A model generated the notes under the pieces. That model saw nothing but the letters and a program-made list of their open reading frames with translations. It was not told the DNA's origin and ran no database searches. Position numbers and translations under genes: made by a program. DNA of 64,000 nt from Sphingomonas sp. IC-56 (GTDB taxonomy: Bacteria > Pseudomonadota > Alphaproteobacteria > Sphingomonadales > Sphingomonadaceae): positions 1 through 64,000 of the forward strand of contig NZ_JAJNDV010000003.1 of NCBI RefSeq assembly GCF_021043375.1, written 5' to 3'. Positions 26,795 through 35,605 of this stretch are shown in pieces. How positions within the stretch are numbered: position 1 is the first letter of the stretch; every line of letters starts with the position of its first letter.

Positions 26795-26825
26795 TGCCTG
26801 GCGCCAGGAACCCCGGCGCCAGGCA
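26795..26825 (+). terminator. strong hairpin after the secreted-protein gene
   Basis: A perfect 11-bp stem, TGCCTGGCGCC with GGCGCCAGGCA, has a 9-nt loop and lies 11 nt after the stop codon. It lacks a T-run, so termination is probable rather than certain. Confidence 0.45.
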
Positions 26826-26893
26826 ACCCGCGCCCGCCTCCCGAGTTACGCATCCGCACGCCGCGACACCCCGGCGGCCTTCGCGGAGGAACC

Positions 26894-27697
26894 ATGCCCG
26901 ACCATTCCAGGCGCGCCGCAACGCTCGCCGCCCGTCTCGGCTTCGCCTCGCGCGGGCTGGTGTATCTGCTGGTCGGCTGGTTCGCGCTCGACGCCGCGCG
27001 CCGGGGCAGCGCGCCCAAGGACAACCAGCAGGCGATGGGCTCGCTTGCCGACCAGCCTTTCGGTCACGTCCTGCTCGCGCTCGTCGCGGTCGGCCTGCTC
27101 GGCTACGCGCTGTGGCGCGCCAGCGAGGCGATCTTCGATCCCGAGCGCCGCGGCACCGAGGCCAAAGCACTGGCCGAGCGCATCGGCTTTGGCTGGAGCG
27201 CGCTCGTCCATCTCGGTCTCGCCGTCTACGCCGGCCGCCTCGCCTTCGACCAGGCAAGCGCCGGCAACCCCAGCAGCGACGCCAGCGCGCGCAGCTGGTC
27301 GGGCTGGCTGCTCGATCAGCCCGCGGGGCAGTGGCTGCTCGGCGCCGTCGGCCTGCTCCTGATCGCCGCCGCCGGTGCTCAGGCATGGAAGGCATGGCAG
27401 AACCGCTTCGCCGACGAACTGAGCGGCGACGTGCCGCTGCCGCGCTATGCCTGCATGGCCGGGCAGGTCGGCTATGCCGCCCGCGCACTCGTCTTCCTCA
27501 TCACCGGCTGGTTCCTGCTCGCCGCCGCCTGGCACGCCCGCGCTGCCGAAGCCGGCGGCACCGGCCAGGCGCTGCGCACGCTACGCGACCAGCCCTATGG
27601 CCCCTGGCTGCTGAGCCTTGTGGCCGCCGGGCTGATCCTGTTCGGCATCTTCAGCTTCGTGGAAGCCCGCTTCCGCCGCATCCACGTGGGGAACTAA
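26894..27697 (+). CDS. DUF1206 membrane protein
   Basis: This 267-residue protein has six predicted helices arranged as three repeated hairpins. Each repeat opens with a similar G(F/Y)xxRxxVxxxxG motif: LGFASRGLVYLLVGWF, IGFGWSALVHLGLAVY and VGYAARALVFLITGWF. The threefold internal repeat is the hallmark of DUF1206 proteins, whose role is unknown. The motif LADQPFGHVLLALV, repeated as LLDQPAGQWLLGAV and LRDQPYGPWLLSLV, supports the same reading. Inner-membrane location. It is a single gene, convergent with the ABC transporter operon. Confidence 0.85.
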   Translation: MPDHSRRAATLAARLGFASRGLVYLLVGWFALDAARRGSAPKDNQQAMGSLADQPFGHVLLALVAVGLLGYALWRASEAIFDPERRGTEAKALAERIGFGWSALVHLGLAVYAGRLAFDQASAGNPSSDASARSWSGWLLDQPAGQWLLGAVGLLLIAAAGAQAWKAWQNRFADELSGDVPLPRYACMAGQVGYAARALVFLITGWFLLAAAWHARAAEAGGTGQALRTLRDQPYGPWLLSLVAAGLILFGIFSFVEARFRRIHVGN

Positions 27698-27727
27698 GCC
27701 CCTTCGCCATACCCGGGATTCCGGAAC

Positions 27728-28576
27728 CTAGTTCAAATCCTGCCGCCGAAACTGGAGCAGCGTCACCGCCCCAGCCGCGGCGGTCCACCCCAGCACCACC
27801 GCCATCGACGCCGCCCAGGAGAAGGTCAGCATGTGGGGAGGCGCAAGCGGAAGCATGAACAAGATGCCTTTGGCCCCGGCGCCCAGGTTGATCAGGTGGT
27901 ACAATGGCAGCACCTCGACCACCGCCTCCGTCAGCCCCGGCGCCCGCGCATAGGCCAGGATCGCGAGCAGCGGCAGCATGCCCTCCAGGATGATGATCAC
28001 GATCGACAGGATCGCGGTTGCCAGCATCGACTGAGTAAGGATCGCGAACATGCCGGCAAGCGCGATGGTGAACGCGATCGGCACCAGCGTGTGGCCCGCC
28101 GCCCGCACATGCGCTTGGGCGACGGCGGCCAGCGTCACGCCTTCCGGGATCTTATCGCCCTGGAACGATTGCAGCCAAGTGGCCAGCAGGCCGATCAGAT
28201 CGGCGGCGATGTAGGCCGCAAGCACGAAGCCAAAGGCGACGATCCACTTGGCGGCAATCAGCTGCCAGCGCGACCGTGCCGGGATGATCAGCTTCCAGGT
28301 GTTCCAGCCATATTCCCCGGCGAAAACCAGCGTGGCGAAACCGGCGATCAGCACACGCCCGGGAGGCGATGCGGGAAACCGCCAGAAGACGGCACTGTCG
28401 CGTACCCATTCGCCGGCCGGCTTCATCGGCACCGCGGCGCCGGGCCCGCTTACCATGTGATAGACCAGGATACCGATCGCGACCACCGCGATGACCACCG
28501 GACAGACCCACACCATCATCCAGGTGGCCCGGTGCCCCCGCAGCTTCAGCGCCTCGGCGCGCACGGCATCAAGCAT
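27728..28576 (-). CDS. ABC-2 type transporter permease
   Basis: This 282-residue membrane protein has about six helices: one after the N-terminal amphipathic segment (MMVWVCPVVIAVVAIGILVY), a long extracytoplasmic stretch, and a C-terminal cluster including LSIVIIILEGMLPLLAILAY. Segments such as FAGEYGWNTWKLIIPARSRW are typical of ABC-2 permeases that couple to a single cytosolic ATPase. Its start overlaps the end of the ATPase gene by 8 bp, so the two form one exporter. The cargo is unknown; drugs, peptides or lipids are possible in the family. Confidence 0.85.
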   Translation of the reverse strand: MLDAVRAEALKLRGHRATWMMVWVCPVVIAVVAIGILVYHMVSGPGAAVPMKPAGEWVRDSAVFWRFPASPPGRVLIAGFATLVFAGEYGWNTWKLIIPARSRWQLIAAKWIVAFGFVLAAYIAADLIGLLATWLQSFQGDKIPEGVTLAAVAQAHVRAAGHTLVPIAFTIALAGMFAILTQSMLATAILSIVIIILEGMLPLLAILAYARAPGLTEAVVEVLPLYHLINLGAGAKGILFMLPLAPPHMLTFSWAASMAVVLGWTAAAGAVTLLQFRRQDLN

Positions 28577-29492
28577 CGGCGTCCCTCGTCATGGTCAGGA
28601 ATATCGCTTCCAGGCTCTGGTCGGCGGGCGCGATGCGAAAGATGTCGACTTGCGCCTGCGTCAGGTGCCGCACGATGGCCGGCGCTTCCGCACGCGGCGC
28701 CTGTATCGTCAGGCTGTCTCCACTCCGCTCCCAGCGCCAGCGCCCCTCCAGCGCGGCAGCGGCCCGCTCCAGCGGCTCGGCTTCGATACGCAGCGCCGCG
28801 CCATGCCCCAGCATGTCGCGCACGGTGGCCTCGCGGATCAGCTGCCCCTTGTGGACGATGCCCAGCCGGTCACAGATCTGCTCCACTTCGTGCAGCAGGT
28901 GGCTGGACAGGAACACCGCCTTCCCATCGGCCGCCAATCCGCGGATCAGCGTGCGCATGTCCTGGATACCGGCAGCGTCCAGCCCATTGGCGGGCTCGTC
29001 CAGGATCACCAGATCGGGATCGTCGAGCAGCGCAGCGGCCACGCCGAGGCGCTGCTTCATGCCCATCGAATAGCTTTTAACCTTGCGCTTGGCGTCGCGC
29101 GCCAGGTCCACGCGCTCGAGCACCGCTTCGATCCGCGCGCCATCGCTCCCCTGCGTCCGCGCCAGCACCCTCAGATTGTCGCGGCCCGACAGGAACGGGT
29201 AAAAGGTGCCACCGTCCACCAGGGACCCGACCCGGCGCAACGCCTGCTTGTCGGACACTGGCCTCCCGAACAGCAACACCTCGCCCTCGCTCGGGCGGAT
29301 CAGGCCCAGCGCCATGCGGATGGTGGTGCTTTTGCCCGCCCCGTTCGCGCCGAGAAAGCCATAGACCTCGCCGCTCTCGACGCGCAGCGACACGTCATCG
29401 ACGGCGCGCTTCCCACCGCTGCGCCGGCCATAGGTCTTACCCAGGCCACGCAGCTCTAGCGCAGGCGCGCCATTGGTTCCGGTGCCGGCCAC
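28569..29492 (-). CDS. ABC transporter ATP-binding protein
   Basis: This is an ATPase of about 307 residues. Walker A is GANGAGKSTTIR (about 51-62), the signature is YSMGMKQRLGVAAALL, and Walker B is LVILDEPANGLD followed by the switch His in SSHLLHEVEQ. A C-terminal domain of about 85 residues after position 220 is usual for the CcmA/DrrA-like export ATPases. The GTG at 29492, with GGGGAG 6 nt before it, is the best start; an upstream ATG frame to 29549 has poor coding character. Together with the overlapping permease gene it makes a two-gene exporter. Confidence 0.9.
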   Translation of the reverse strand: MAGTGTNGAPALELRGLGKTYGRRSGGKRAVDDVSLRVESGEVYGFLGANGAGKSTTIRMALGLIRPSEGEVLLFGRPVSDKQALRRVGSLVDGGTFYPFLSGRDNLRVLARTQGSDGARIEAVLERVDLARDAKRKVKSYSMGMKQRLGVAAALLDDPDLVILDEPANGLDAAGIQDMRTLIRGLAADGKAVFLSSHLLHEVEQICDRLGIVHKGQLIREATVRDMLGHGAALRIEAEPLERAAAALEGRWRWERSGDSLTIQAPRAEAPAIVRHLTQAQVDIFRIAPADQSLEAIFLTMTRDADA

Positions 29493-29645
29493 CTTGATCT
29501 CCCCCCAGGGCACCAGGCGGTGCCGCTGACGAGCAACCTTGCACAGCAAAAGTGTGTTAGCAAGCTACCACGCAACGGGGAAATACAGCTTGCTTGGGGG
29601 ATGTGAAGAACGGTTCGGACCGCGACACTCGGGCCGCCGCTCCGC

Positions 29646-30002
29646 TTAAGCGGGCACCACCATCTTCATGCACGGCACGCCCAGCCGCTCGCTGGCGCTG
29701 ACGATCAGCGCGTCCTGGGTACGCAGCACCTGCTCCACCACCACCTGCGGCAGCGGCCGCAGGAACTGGACGCCAAAGCGCCGCCCGCTCACCCACGCCA
29801 CCCGGCCCACGCCCAACGCAATCCCGCAGGTCAGCCGCACCTGCTCACCCTCGCTCGGCGTGCGGTCGCCATAGACCAGCGCGCCCGAGGTCGACAGGTT
29901 CAGCACATGCACGCGCACATCGCCGCCACGCGCACCCATCTCCGCTGGCTGAAACAACTTCGCGCGCGGCGCCCGCCGGCGCTCATCGTTACCCGAAGAC
30001 AT
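29646..30002 (-). CDS. PilZ-domain protein
   Basis: This 118-residue single PilZ domain has both c-di-GMP-binding motifs: RxxxR in ERRRAPRAKLF (residues 7-17) and the N/DxSxxG box in VLNLSTSGALVYG. The barrel continues with GIALGVGRVAWVSGRRFGVQF. It presumably acts as a soluble second-messenger receptor. A diguanylate cyclase occurs 27 kb away in this window, but no local target (cellulose, pili or flagellar gene) is adjacent. The tail ends PCMKMVVPA. Confidence 0.88.
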   Translation of the reverse strand: MSSGNDERRRAPRAKLFQPAEMGARGGDVRVHVLNLSTSGALVYGDRTPSEGEQVRLTCGIALGVGRVAWVSGRRFGVQFLRPLPQVVVEQVLRTQDALIVSASERLGVPCMKMVVPA

Positions 30003-30125
30003 ACATCCCCCAAAAACTCGTGGGCCAAGATCGCATGACGCATGGTGCCGGTTCCTCGAAATGAGGGTTAATCGGCCTTTAACCTTGTTTTAATTCAGCA
30101 ATTTAGTTGGCGATTAAGCTGCGCC

Positions 30126-30605
30126 TCACTGCGGCAGCCGATAGTGATCGGCCAGCCGGTCAAGCGCCAGGCCGAGCACCAGCTTGCCCGCGCGCGCCGG
30201 CCACCCCAGCCCCTTTTCCGCCACTGCCAGCCCTTCGCCCGCACACACCACGCGCCACAGCACATCACTCAGCCCGGCACCCACCGCCGCCACGCCCGCA
30301 TCGAAGCGCCGCTTGGCCGCGATCTGCGCCAGCGTAGGGTCCAGTGCCTCGGGCGCCTGTCCCCGCCCCGGGCTGCGCGGGCTGGTGTCCCAGCGCATCG
30401 TCACCCGCGCGCCGAGCGACGCCATCTCGTAATCGGCGCGCAGCCGCTCGCCCGCCTCAAACTGGCGCGCATCCACATGCCCGCGCGACCGCAGCCAGCT
30501 AAGCGGCGACTCGCTCAGGTTCACGCTGACGCGCCGCCCGCCCGGCCGCGGCGGCCCACTCTGCACCCGCCCATCCTGCCACGCGCGTTCGACCAGCTCC
30601 CGCAT
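30126..30605 (-). CDS. DUF6456-domain protein, putative regulator
   Basis: This 159-residue protein has the pattern of the DUF6456 family: an N-terminal half with ESPLSWLRSRGH and FEAGERLRADYEMASLG, and a C-terminal helical part LSDVLWRVVCAGEGLAVAE and KLVLGLALDRLADHY, which looks like a DNA- or RNA-polymerase-binding helical domain. To my recollection related domains are found in regulators of alphaproteobacterial gene transfer agents; I could not verify this. GGAG lies 7 nt before the ATG. It is divergent from an XRE/S24-like regulator across a 97-bp gap, so the two may share an operator. Confidence 0.7.
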   Translation of the reverse strand: MRELVERAWQDGRVQSGPPRPGGRRVSVNLSESPLSWLRSRGHVDARQFEAGERLRADYEMASLGARVTMRWDTSPRSPGRGQAPEALDPTLAQIAAKRRFDAGVAAVGAGLSDVLWRVVCAGEGLAVAEKGLGWPARAGKLVLGLALDRLADHYRLPQ

Positions 30606-30702
30606 CTGAGTTCTCCATATGTTCCGAGTCGCTTTCTCTTGCCACAGCGGATCGTTTGTAGGAAAGTTGAAAAACCAGATAGGTTAGTTGAAGGAAACCG
30701 CG

Positions 30703-31266
30703 ATGATCACCGCCATCCGCGAAGTGCGCCGGGCCAAGGGGCTGACGCTGGAGGATGTCGCCGCCCGCTGCGATCCGCCCACCACTGCGCAGACGATCGG
30801 CCGGCTCGAAACCGGCACCCGCACCGTCTCAGTCGCCTGGCTGAACCGCATCGCCGCCGCGCTGAACGTCGCCGCCGCCGATCTCGTCCGCCTGCCCGAT
30901 CGCCCGGAGATCCCCGTCGCCGCCATTCTCGATGCCTCGGGCGCCCACGCGCCCCGCCGCCCCGCCGCGGTGGTCCCGCCCCAGGGCGAGCCGGGCATGG
31001 TCGCGCTCACCGTAACAGGAGCGGTCGGCGACTATCGCGCGGGCGACGAGATCTGGTGCCAGCCGCTAGATCCCGCCCAGTTCGGCCGCGCGATGAATCG
31101 CGACGTGCTCGTCCCGCGCCCGGCGGGCCGCTTCCTCTTCGCCCGGCTGATCGGCCGCGACGGGGGCAAGCTCCACTTGCTCCCCTTGGGCGCCGGCGCC
31201 CGGCAACAGGTCGTCACCGACCCAGCCTGGATCGCACCCGCGATGAAGCTGGTCCGCACCCTGTAA
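30703..31266 (+). CDS. XRE-family regulator with S24/LexA-like C-terminal domain
   Basis: This protein of about 187 residues has an N-terminal lambda-repressor-type helix-turn-helix (IREVRRAKGLTLEDVAARCD then TAQTIGRLETG, residues 4-40). A Pro/Ala linker leads to a beta-rich C-terminal domain (AGDEIWCQPLD and NRDVLVPRPAGRFLFARLIG) of the S24 peptidase-like fold used by CI/LexA repressors. A catalytic Ser/Lys pair is not obvious, so self-cleavage is doubtful. GAAGGAAA precedes the ATG at 30703. Two direct copies of AGTTGAA about 21 bp apart sit in the shared upstream gap and could be an operator. Confidence 0.8.
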   Translation: MITAIREVRRAKGLTLEDVAARCDPPTTAQTIGRLETGTRTVSVAWLNRIAAALNVAAADLVRLPDRPEIPVAAILDASGAHAPRRPAAVVPPQGEPGMVALTVTGAVGDYRAGDEIWCQPLDPAQFGRAMNRDVLVPRPAGRFLFARLIGRDGGKLHLLPLGAGARQQVVTDPAWIAPAMKLVRTL

Positions 31267-31287
31267 GGCATGTTCGCGAGGAAGGAA

Positions 31288-31363
31288 TGGTGGGCGCTGA
31301 CGGGCTCGAACCGCCGACCCTCTCGGTGTAAACGAGATGCTCTACCAACTGAGCTAAGCGCCC
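31288..31363 (-). tRNA. tRNA-Val (anticodon TAC)
   Basis: The 76-nt cloverleaf reads from GGGCGCTTAGCTCAGTTGGT through the anticodon loop CGTTTACACCG to GGTTCGAGCCC and GCGCCCACCA. The 7-bp acceptor, D, anticodon and T stems all pair, and the 3' CCA is encoded. It lies between the convergent XRE regulator and winged-helix genes. No integrase or attachment-site duplication was noticed beside it. Confidence 0.96.
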
Positions 31364-31406
31364 TCGCCCCGCCGATGCCAAAAGACCGCGCCGGGGGCAA
31401 GCCCCA

Positions 31407-32342
31407 TCACACCAATGGCAGCCCTGCGCGCTGCACCGCCCCGGCATAGCTCTTCATGCCTTCCACCGCCTTCGCGCTCAGCCCGATATAGGCGCGCCGC
31501 CGGTCGCTCGGGTCCGCCTGCCGCTCGAACAGCCCGGCTTCGTTCAGCGTCCCGATCCAGCGCAGCGCCGTGGTGGGCGGCACCGCCGCCGCGATGCACA
31601 GGCTCGACACCGACACGCGCCGCCGCTCGATCCCCGCCGCGAACAGGTCCAGCAGCATGTCCCAGGCCGGATCGGCGAACAGCTCGGGCCCAAAGAACTG
31701 CGCCCGCATCCGCCGCGCCCGAATCACCGCACGCACCTGCGGCGCGTCGATCGCTGCCGTCTCGCCATCTTCCGGCCCGCGATAGCCATGCACCGGCCCG
31801 CGCACGCCTGCCGGCTGCTGCTTGGCCTCCTCCCGCGTCAGCCGCGCCAGCGTATCGGCCAGCCGCGCCACCTCTTCGTGCAGCCGCTGCAACGGCAGGA
31901 TCTCCCCCTCGCGTGACACGTCGTTGACCTCACCCCGCGCCAGCCACTTGGCCGCGGCGACTGCCGATACACGCTCGCTATTGCTCGGGGCACAGAGCAA
32001 CTGCGTGCGAGGCGCCAGCAACAGCGCGGCCGCCGCGTCGATCTGCTCAGGCGCGACAGTCGCGACGATCCCCAGCGACCGCTCCCGCGCCACCGTGTCG
32101 GCGCGCGCCAGCACCACATCGAGCAGCGTCTCGGGCACCCCCGCCGCCTCGATCAGGATCAAGTCCACCGCGCCATAGCCGCTCAGCGCCTGCGCGGCCT
32201 CGCCAAAGCCGATCGGCGCCCGCGCCCGGCACCCGGCCAGCGCCAGCGCGTCCAGCGCCGCGTGCGCGTCTCCGTCTTCGGCAATCACCAGCGCACTGGG
32301 CGCACTCAGGTCATAGTCTTGCGGTTCGGCCTCGTATCGCAT
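31407..32342 (-). CDS. winged-helix DNA-binding protein (MarR-like C-terminus)
   Basis: This 311-residue protein has an N-terminal alpha/beta region (about 15-130) that resembles a degenerate receiver or Rossmann-like domain (SALVIAEDGDAHAALDAL, VDLILIEAAG) without the acidic pocket of a working receiver. A coiled coil (about 150-170) links it to a C-terminal winged helix: SVSSLCIAAAVPPTTALRWI as recognition region and DPSDRRRAYIGLS as the wing, typical of MarR-like proteins. It is probably a transcription factor whose N-domain has lost phosphorylation. The gene is isolated. Identity beyond the fold is not known. Confidence 0.72.
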   Translation of the reverse strand: MRYEAEPQDYDLSAPSALVIAEDGDAHAALDALALAGCRARAPIGFGEAAQALSGYGAVDLILIEAAGVPETLLDVVLARADTVARERSLGIVATVAPEQIDAAAALLLAPRTQLLCAPSNSERVSAVAAAKWLARGEVNDVSREGEILPLQRLHEEVARLADTLARLTREEAKQQPAGVRGPVHGYRGPEDGETAAIDAPQVRAVIRARRMRAQFFGPELFADPAWDMLLDLFAAGIERRRVSVSSLCIAAAVPPTTALRWIGTLNEAGLFERQADPSDRRRAYIGLSAKAVEGMKSYAGAVQRAGLPLV

Positions 32343-32490
32343 CGCCAGCTAATCCCCATCGCATGGTCGAAGTTCATCTTCTGTTCCCAGATGCCGCATT
32401 GCTCCGAAACGGCTGAGTCCGATTACCTCCGTTTCGGAGGTTCGCCGTGGCTGGCCACGCTGGTCTGGTTAACGATCCCTCCGTTCCGGA

Positions 32491-33393
32491 TCAGTCGAGC
32501 GCCGCTGCATCCGGGGCAGGCGCCGCCTCGCCACGCGCGAGCAGGTCCTTGACCGCGGCCGCGGCGGTTCCGCCCGACACAGCCAGCACCATCCCGGTCA
32601 GCAGCGACGCAATCGCCATGACCGCCACGAACTGCAGCAGCATCTGCGCATCCCCGCCCGCCATGCGTTGAAAGAGCAACGGCCAGAACGTCGCGCTGCT
32701 GAAGCTCGAACCGCCGATGATCACCGCAAACGCGAACAGCGCGATCGCCACCGGCACCATCATCGCCAGCGCGGCCAGCATATACGCCCCCAGCAGCGAC
32801 CAGAAATGCCCGCGCGTCAGCTCCCATCCCGCATCCAGGCTGATCCGCTTGCGCACCAGCACCAGCGGATACACCACCGACAACCGCACCAGCAGGAACA
32901 CGATCAGCCCCATCAGGCCGGCCATCACCAGCGTCGCGAACGTGGCCGCCACCCCCGGACTGCCGCCGAACAGCAAGCCGATCAGCGTCGTGAGAAAGGC
33001 AAAGCCCAGCGCGCCGACAATCCCGGCGATCATGCCCAGCACATACACGATCAGCGTCAGCCCGATCAGCCGCACTTCATCCATGCCCAGCCGGATCGAC
33101 GCGAAGCCACGGTCCTGCGGCCACAGCACCGCGCGAAACACCGCCGCCGACAGCACACTGGAAACCACCAGCGACGCCAAGCCGAACAGCAACTGCACGC
33201 CGACACCGCGCGAAAGCCCGTCCAGCGCCGCCTCTCCGCCGATCGTCGGATCCAGCGGCCCGATCAGCCGCAACTGGCCATAACCAAGCGCCGCGCTGGC
33301 ACCCGTGTAGATCGCGCCCCAGGCCAGCACCGCGCCCGGCCTGTGCCGGATCAGCCCGAAGCCGCCCCCGACGATCGCCCCGATATTCGCCAT
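32491..33393 (-). CDS. multi-pass membrane protein of unknown function
   Basis: This 300-residue protein has about six hydrophobic helices, including LLFGLASLVVSSVLSAAVFR, LTLIVYVLGMIAGIVGALGF and VAIALFAFAVIIGGSSF, with a conserved-looking cytoplasmic segment VRKRISLDAGWELTRGHFW between helices 4 and 5. The last motif is shared with a family of membrane proteins related to the membrane domain of glycerophosphodiester phosphodiesterases, but no catalytic domain is present. It lies 42 bp after pntB on the same strand and may be transcribed with it. Confidence 0.65.
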   Translation of the reverse strand: MANIGAIVGGGFGLIRHRPGAVLAWGAIYTGASAALGYGQLRLIGPLDPTIGGEAALDGLSRGVGVQLLFGLASLVVSSVLSAAVFRAVLWPQDRGFASIRLGMDEVRLIGLTLIVYVLGMIAGIVGALGFAFLTTLIGLLFGGSPGVAATFATLVMAGLMGLIVFLLVRLSVVYPLVLVRKRISLDAGWELTRGHFWSLLGAYMLAALAMMVPVAIALFAFAVIIGGSSFSSATFWPLLFQRMAGGDAQMLLQFVAVMAIASLLTGMVLAVSGGTAAAAVKDLLARGEAAPAPDAAALD

Positions 33394-33435
33394 TCCGCCC
33401 CCTTTTCGCGCACGCCCCGGCTGCCCCCAGCCGGA

Positions 33436-34908
33436 TCAGTCGAGCGACTTGACGATCTCTTCCACCATCTTCTTCGCGTCGGCCAGCAGCATCATGGTGT
33501 TGTCGCGATAGAACAGCTCGTTGTCGACGCCGGCATAGCCCACCCCGCCCATCGATCGCTTGATGAACAGCACGGTCTTGGCCTTTTCCACGTCGAGCAC
33601 CGGCATGCCGTAAATGGGCGAAGACTTGTCGGTTTTGGCCGCCGGATTGGTCACGTCATTGGCGCCGATCACGAAGGCGACGTCCGTCTGCGCGAATTCG
33701 GAGTTGATGTCCTCCAGCTCGAACACATCGTCATAGGGCACATTGGCCTCGGCCAGCAGCACGTTCATATGCCCCGGCATGCGCCCGGCAACCGGGTGGA
33801 TGGCGTATTTCACCCGCACGCCATGCGCCTTCAGCTTGTCGCCCATCTCGCGCAGGGCGTGCTGCGCCTGCGCCACCGCCATGCCGTACCCCGGCACGAT
33901 CACCACCTGCTCGGCCTGGCTCATCAGGAAAGCGGCGTCTTCGGCCGATCCCCGCTTCCACGGCCGGTCGGTCGCCACCGCGCCCGCCGGGGGGCCGCTG
34001 TCGCCTCCAAAGCCGCCCGCGATCACGCTGATGAAGCTGCGGTTCATCGCCCGGCACATGATGTAGGAGAGGATCGCGCCCGACGATCCGACCAGCGCCC
34101 CGGTGACGATCATCGCGGTATTGTGCAGCGTGAACCCCATCGCCGCCGCCGCCCAGCCCGAATAGCTGTTGAGCATCGACACCACCACGGGCATATCCGC
34201 CCCGCCGATCGGCACGATCAGCAGGAAGCCGATCACGAAGCTCAGCACCGTAATCGTCCAGAAGATCCACGGGCTCTGGTCCTGCGTGAAATAGGCGATC
34301 AGCCCCAATATGCCCGCCAGCAGCCCCAGGTTGATGACGTGGCGCCCCGGCAACAGGATCGGCTTGCCCCCCATATTGCCGTTGAGCTTGAGGAAGGCGA
34401 TGACGCTGCCGGAAAAGGTGATCGCGCCAATGGCGATGCCCAGCCCCATTTCGACGCGGCTTTGCAGGAAGATCACGCCGTCCTGCGCAATGCCGAATGC
34501 GCCGGGATTGAGGAACGCCGCCGCTGCCACCAGCACCGCCGCCAGCCCGACCAGCGAGTGGAACGCGGCGACAAGCTGCGGCATCGCCGTCATCGCGATG
34601 CGGCGCGCCGTGACGATGCCGATCGCCGCGCCGATCCCGATCGCCGCCAGCAGTTCGAGAATGGTCGCGATATCCAGCTGCGGCCGCCCGAAATTCTCGC
34701 AGATCGCGCCGGTCGGACAGGCCGGCGGCACCATCGGCACATGCGTCGCCAGCGTCGTGACCACTGCGATCGTCATCCCGATCATGCCGAACCGGTTGCC
34801 CCGCTGGCTCGACGCCGGGCTCGACAGCCCGCGCAGCGCCAGGATGAAACACACCCCGGCGACCAGATAGGCAAAGGACGCCCATGGATTGGCGGCGACA
34901 TGTTCCAT
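33436..34908 (-). CDS. pntB: NAD(P) transhydrogenase subunit beta
   Basis: PntB forms most of the proton channel and binds NADP(H) in the proton-pumping transhydrogenase, which makes NADPH from NADH at the inner membrane. The protein is about 490 residues: nine or so helices, then the cytosolic NADP domain with VIVPGYGMAVAQAQHALRE, the loop HPVAGRMPGHMNVLLAEA, and GANDVTNPAA near the C-terminus. The ATG at 34908 (MEHVAAN) has GGGGGGA about 9 nt upstream; an ATG at 34917 is also possible. It is the last pnt gene of a leftward operon after pntA1 and pntA2. Confidence 0.95.
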   Translation of the reverse strand: MEHVAANPWASFAYLVAGVCFILALRGLSSPASSQRGNRFGMIGMTIAVVTTLATHVPMVPPACPTGAICENFGRPQLDIATILELLAAIGIGAAIGIVTARRIAMTAMPQLVAAFHSLVGLAAVLVAAAAFLNPGAFGIAQDGVIFLQSRVEMGLGIAIGAITFSGSVIAFLKLNGNMGGKPILLPGRHVINLGLLAGILGLIAYFTQDQSPWIFWTITVLSFVIGFLLIVPIGGADMPVVVSMLNSYSGWAAAAMGFTLHNTAMIVTGALVGSSGAILSYIMCRAMNRSFISVIAGGFGGDSGPPAGAVATDRPWKRGSAEDAAFLMSQAEQVVIVPGYGMAVAQAQHALREMGDKLKAHGVRVKYAIHPVAGRMPGHMNVLLAEANVPYDDVFELEDINSEFAQTDVAFVIGANDVTNPAAKTDKSSPIYGMPVLDVEKAKTVLFIKRSMGGVGYAGVDNELFYRDNTMMLLADAKKMVEEIVKSLD

Positions 34909-34933
34909 GTTCAGCATTCCCCCCGGCGGCGCA

Positions 34934-35227
34934 TCAGCGCGCCTTCTTCTTGTACATCGCCAGCATCCGCGCGGTGACCGCGAACCCGCCAAAGATGTTG
35001 ATGCTCGCCAGCACCACCGCCAGCAGCCCCAGCCACTTGGACACCGCGCCCCCACTCCCCAGCCCGACCGCCGCCGCCGCGATCAGCGCGCCGACGATGA
35101 TGACCGAGGAAATGGCATTGGTGACCGCCATCAACGGCGTGTGCAGCGCCGGCGTGACCGACCACACCACGTAATAGCCGACGAAGCACGCCAGCACGAA
35201 GATCGACAGGATCGAAACAAAGTCCAT
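34934..35227 (-). CDS. pntA2: NAD(P) transhydrogenase subunit alpha part 2 (membrane part)
   Basis: This 97-residue protein has three hydrophobic helices ([37 protein letters not shown] and [20 protein letters not shown]), equal to the membrane tail of the alpha subunit in bacteria with undivided Pnt[19 protein letters not shown] is the characteristic loop. Its ATG overlaps the stop of the preceding PH-like gene as TGATG, so translation is coupled. It assembles with PntA1 and PntB. Confidence 0.95.
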   Translation of the reverse strand: MDFVSILSIFVLACFVGYYVVWSVTPALHTPLMAVTNAISSVIIVGALIAAAAVGLGSGGAVSKWLGLLAVVLASINIFGGFAVTARMLAMYKKKAR

Positions 35228-35604
35228 CAGCGGTCACTCCGGGTCATGGGCATGCGGCGAATAAGCGCGTCATGGATCGGGCCAAGATCGTCGCCGGACA
35301 GCGTCAACTCGCCCCAGCTCCGCCCCGGCACCGACAATTGCAGCATCGCGACGCGCTGGTTCTTCATCGTCACCGCAAGGCTCGTAATCGCGTGCAGCGC
35401 CACCGATTCGGACCGCTCGCCCAGGATCGCGCCGACCCTGGTGATGATCAGCCGCCGATCGGTGACCGCCAAATGCTCGCCGTCGAGCGCCAGTTCGCAC
35501 TCGACATGCTCCTCAGCAACCAACTGCCGCCGCCCCGCCTCCCGCAGCGCAACTTCCTTCGCGCTCTCCCGAAGAGCCTCAGGCGGAATCAGATGCGTGC
35601 TCAT
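35227..35604 (-). CDS. small PH-like hypothetical protein in the pnt operon
   Basis: This 125-residue protein has an N-terminal helix ([20 protein letters not shown]) and a beta-rich C-terminal domain: [20 protein letters not shown], then [20 protein letters not shown]. The pattern [12 protein letters not shown]...HAITSLAV is typical of bacterial PH-like domains used for membrane or lipid association. No enzymatic motif is seen. Its stop overlaps the pntA2 start, so it is made with the transhydrogenase. Its own ribosome-binding site, GGGGAGGATTAGGAC just before the ATG, lies within the end of a family C inverted repeat. Confidence 0.65.
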   Translation of the reverse strand: MSTHLIPPEALRESAKEVALREAGRRQLVAEEHVECELALDGEHLAVTDRRLIITRVGAILGERSESVALHAITSLAVTMKNQRVAMLQLSVPGRSWGELTLSGDDLGPIHDALIRRMPMTRSDR

Positions 35605-35605
35605 G

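Noticed and set aside
31288..31363. tRNA-Val as an integration site for a genomic island
   Set aside because: No integrase gene and no duplicated tRNA 3' end were seen on either side.
32668..34977. Long plus-strand frame opposite pntB and the membrane protein
   Set aside because: Antisense artefact of high GC; rich in His, Arg and Gln, with no domains.
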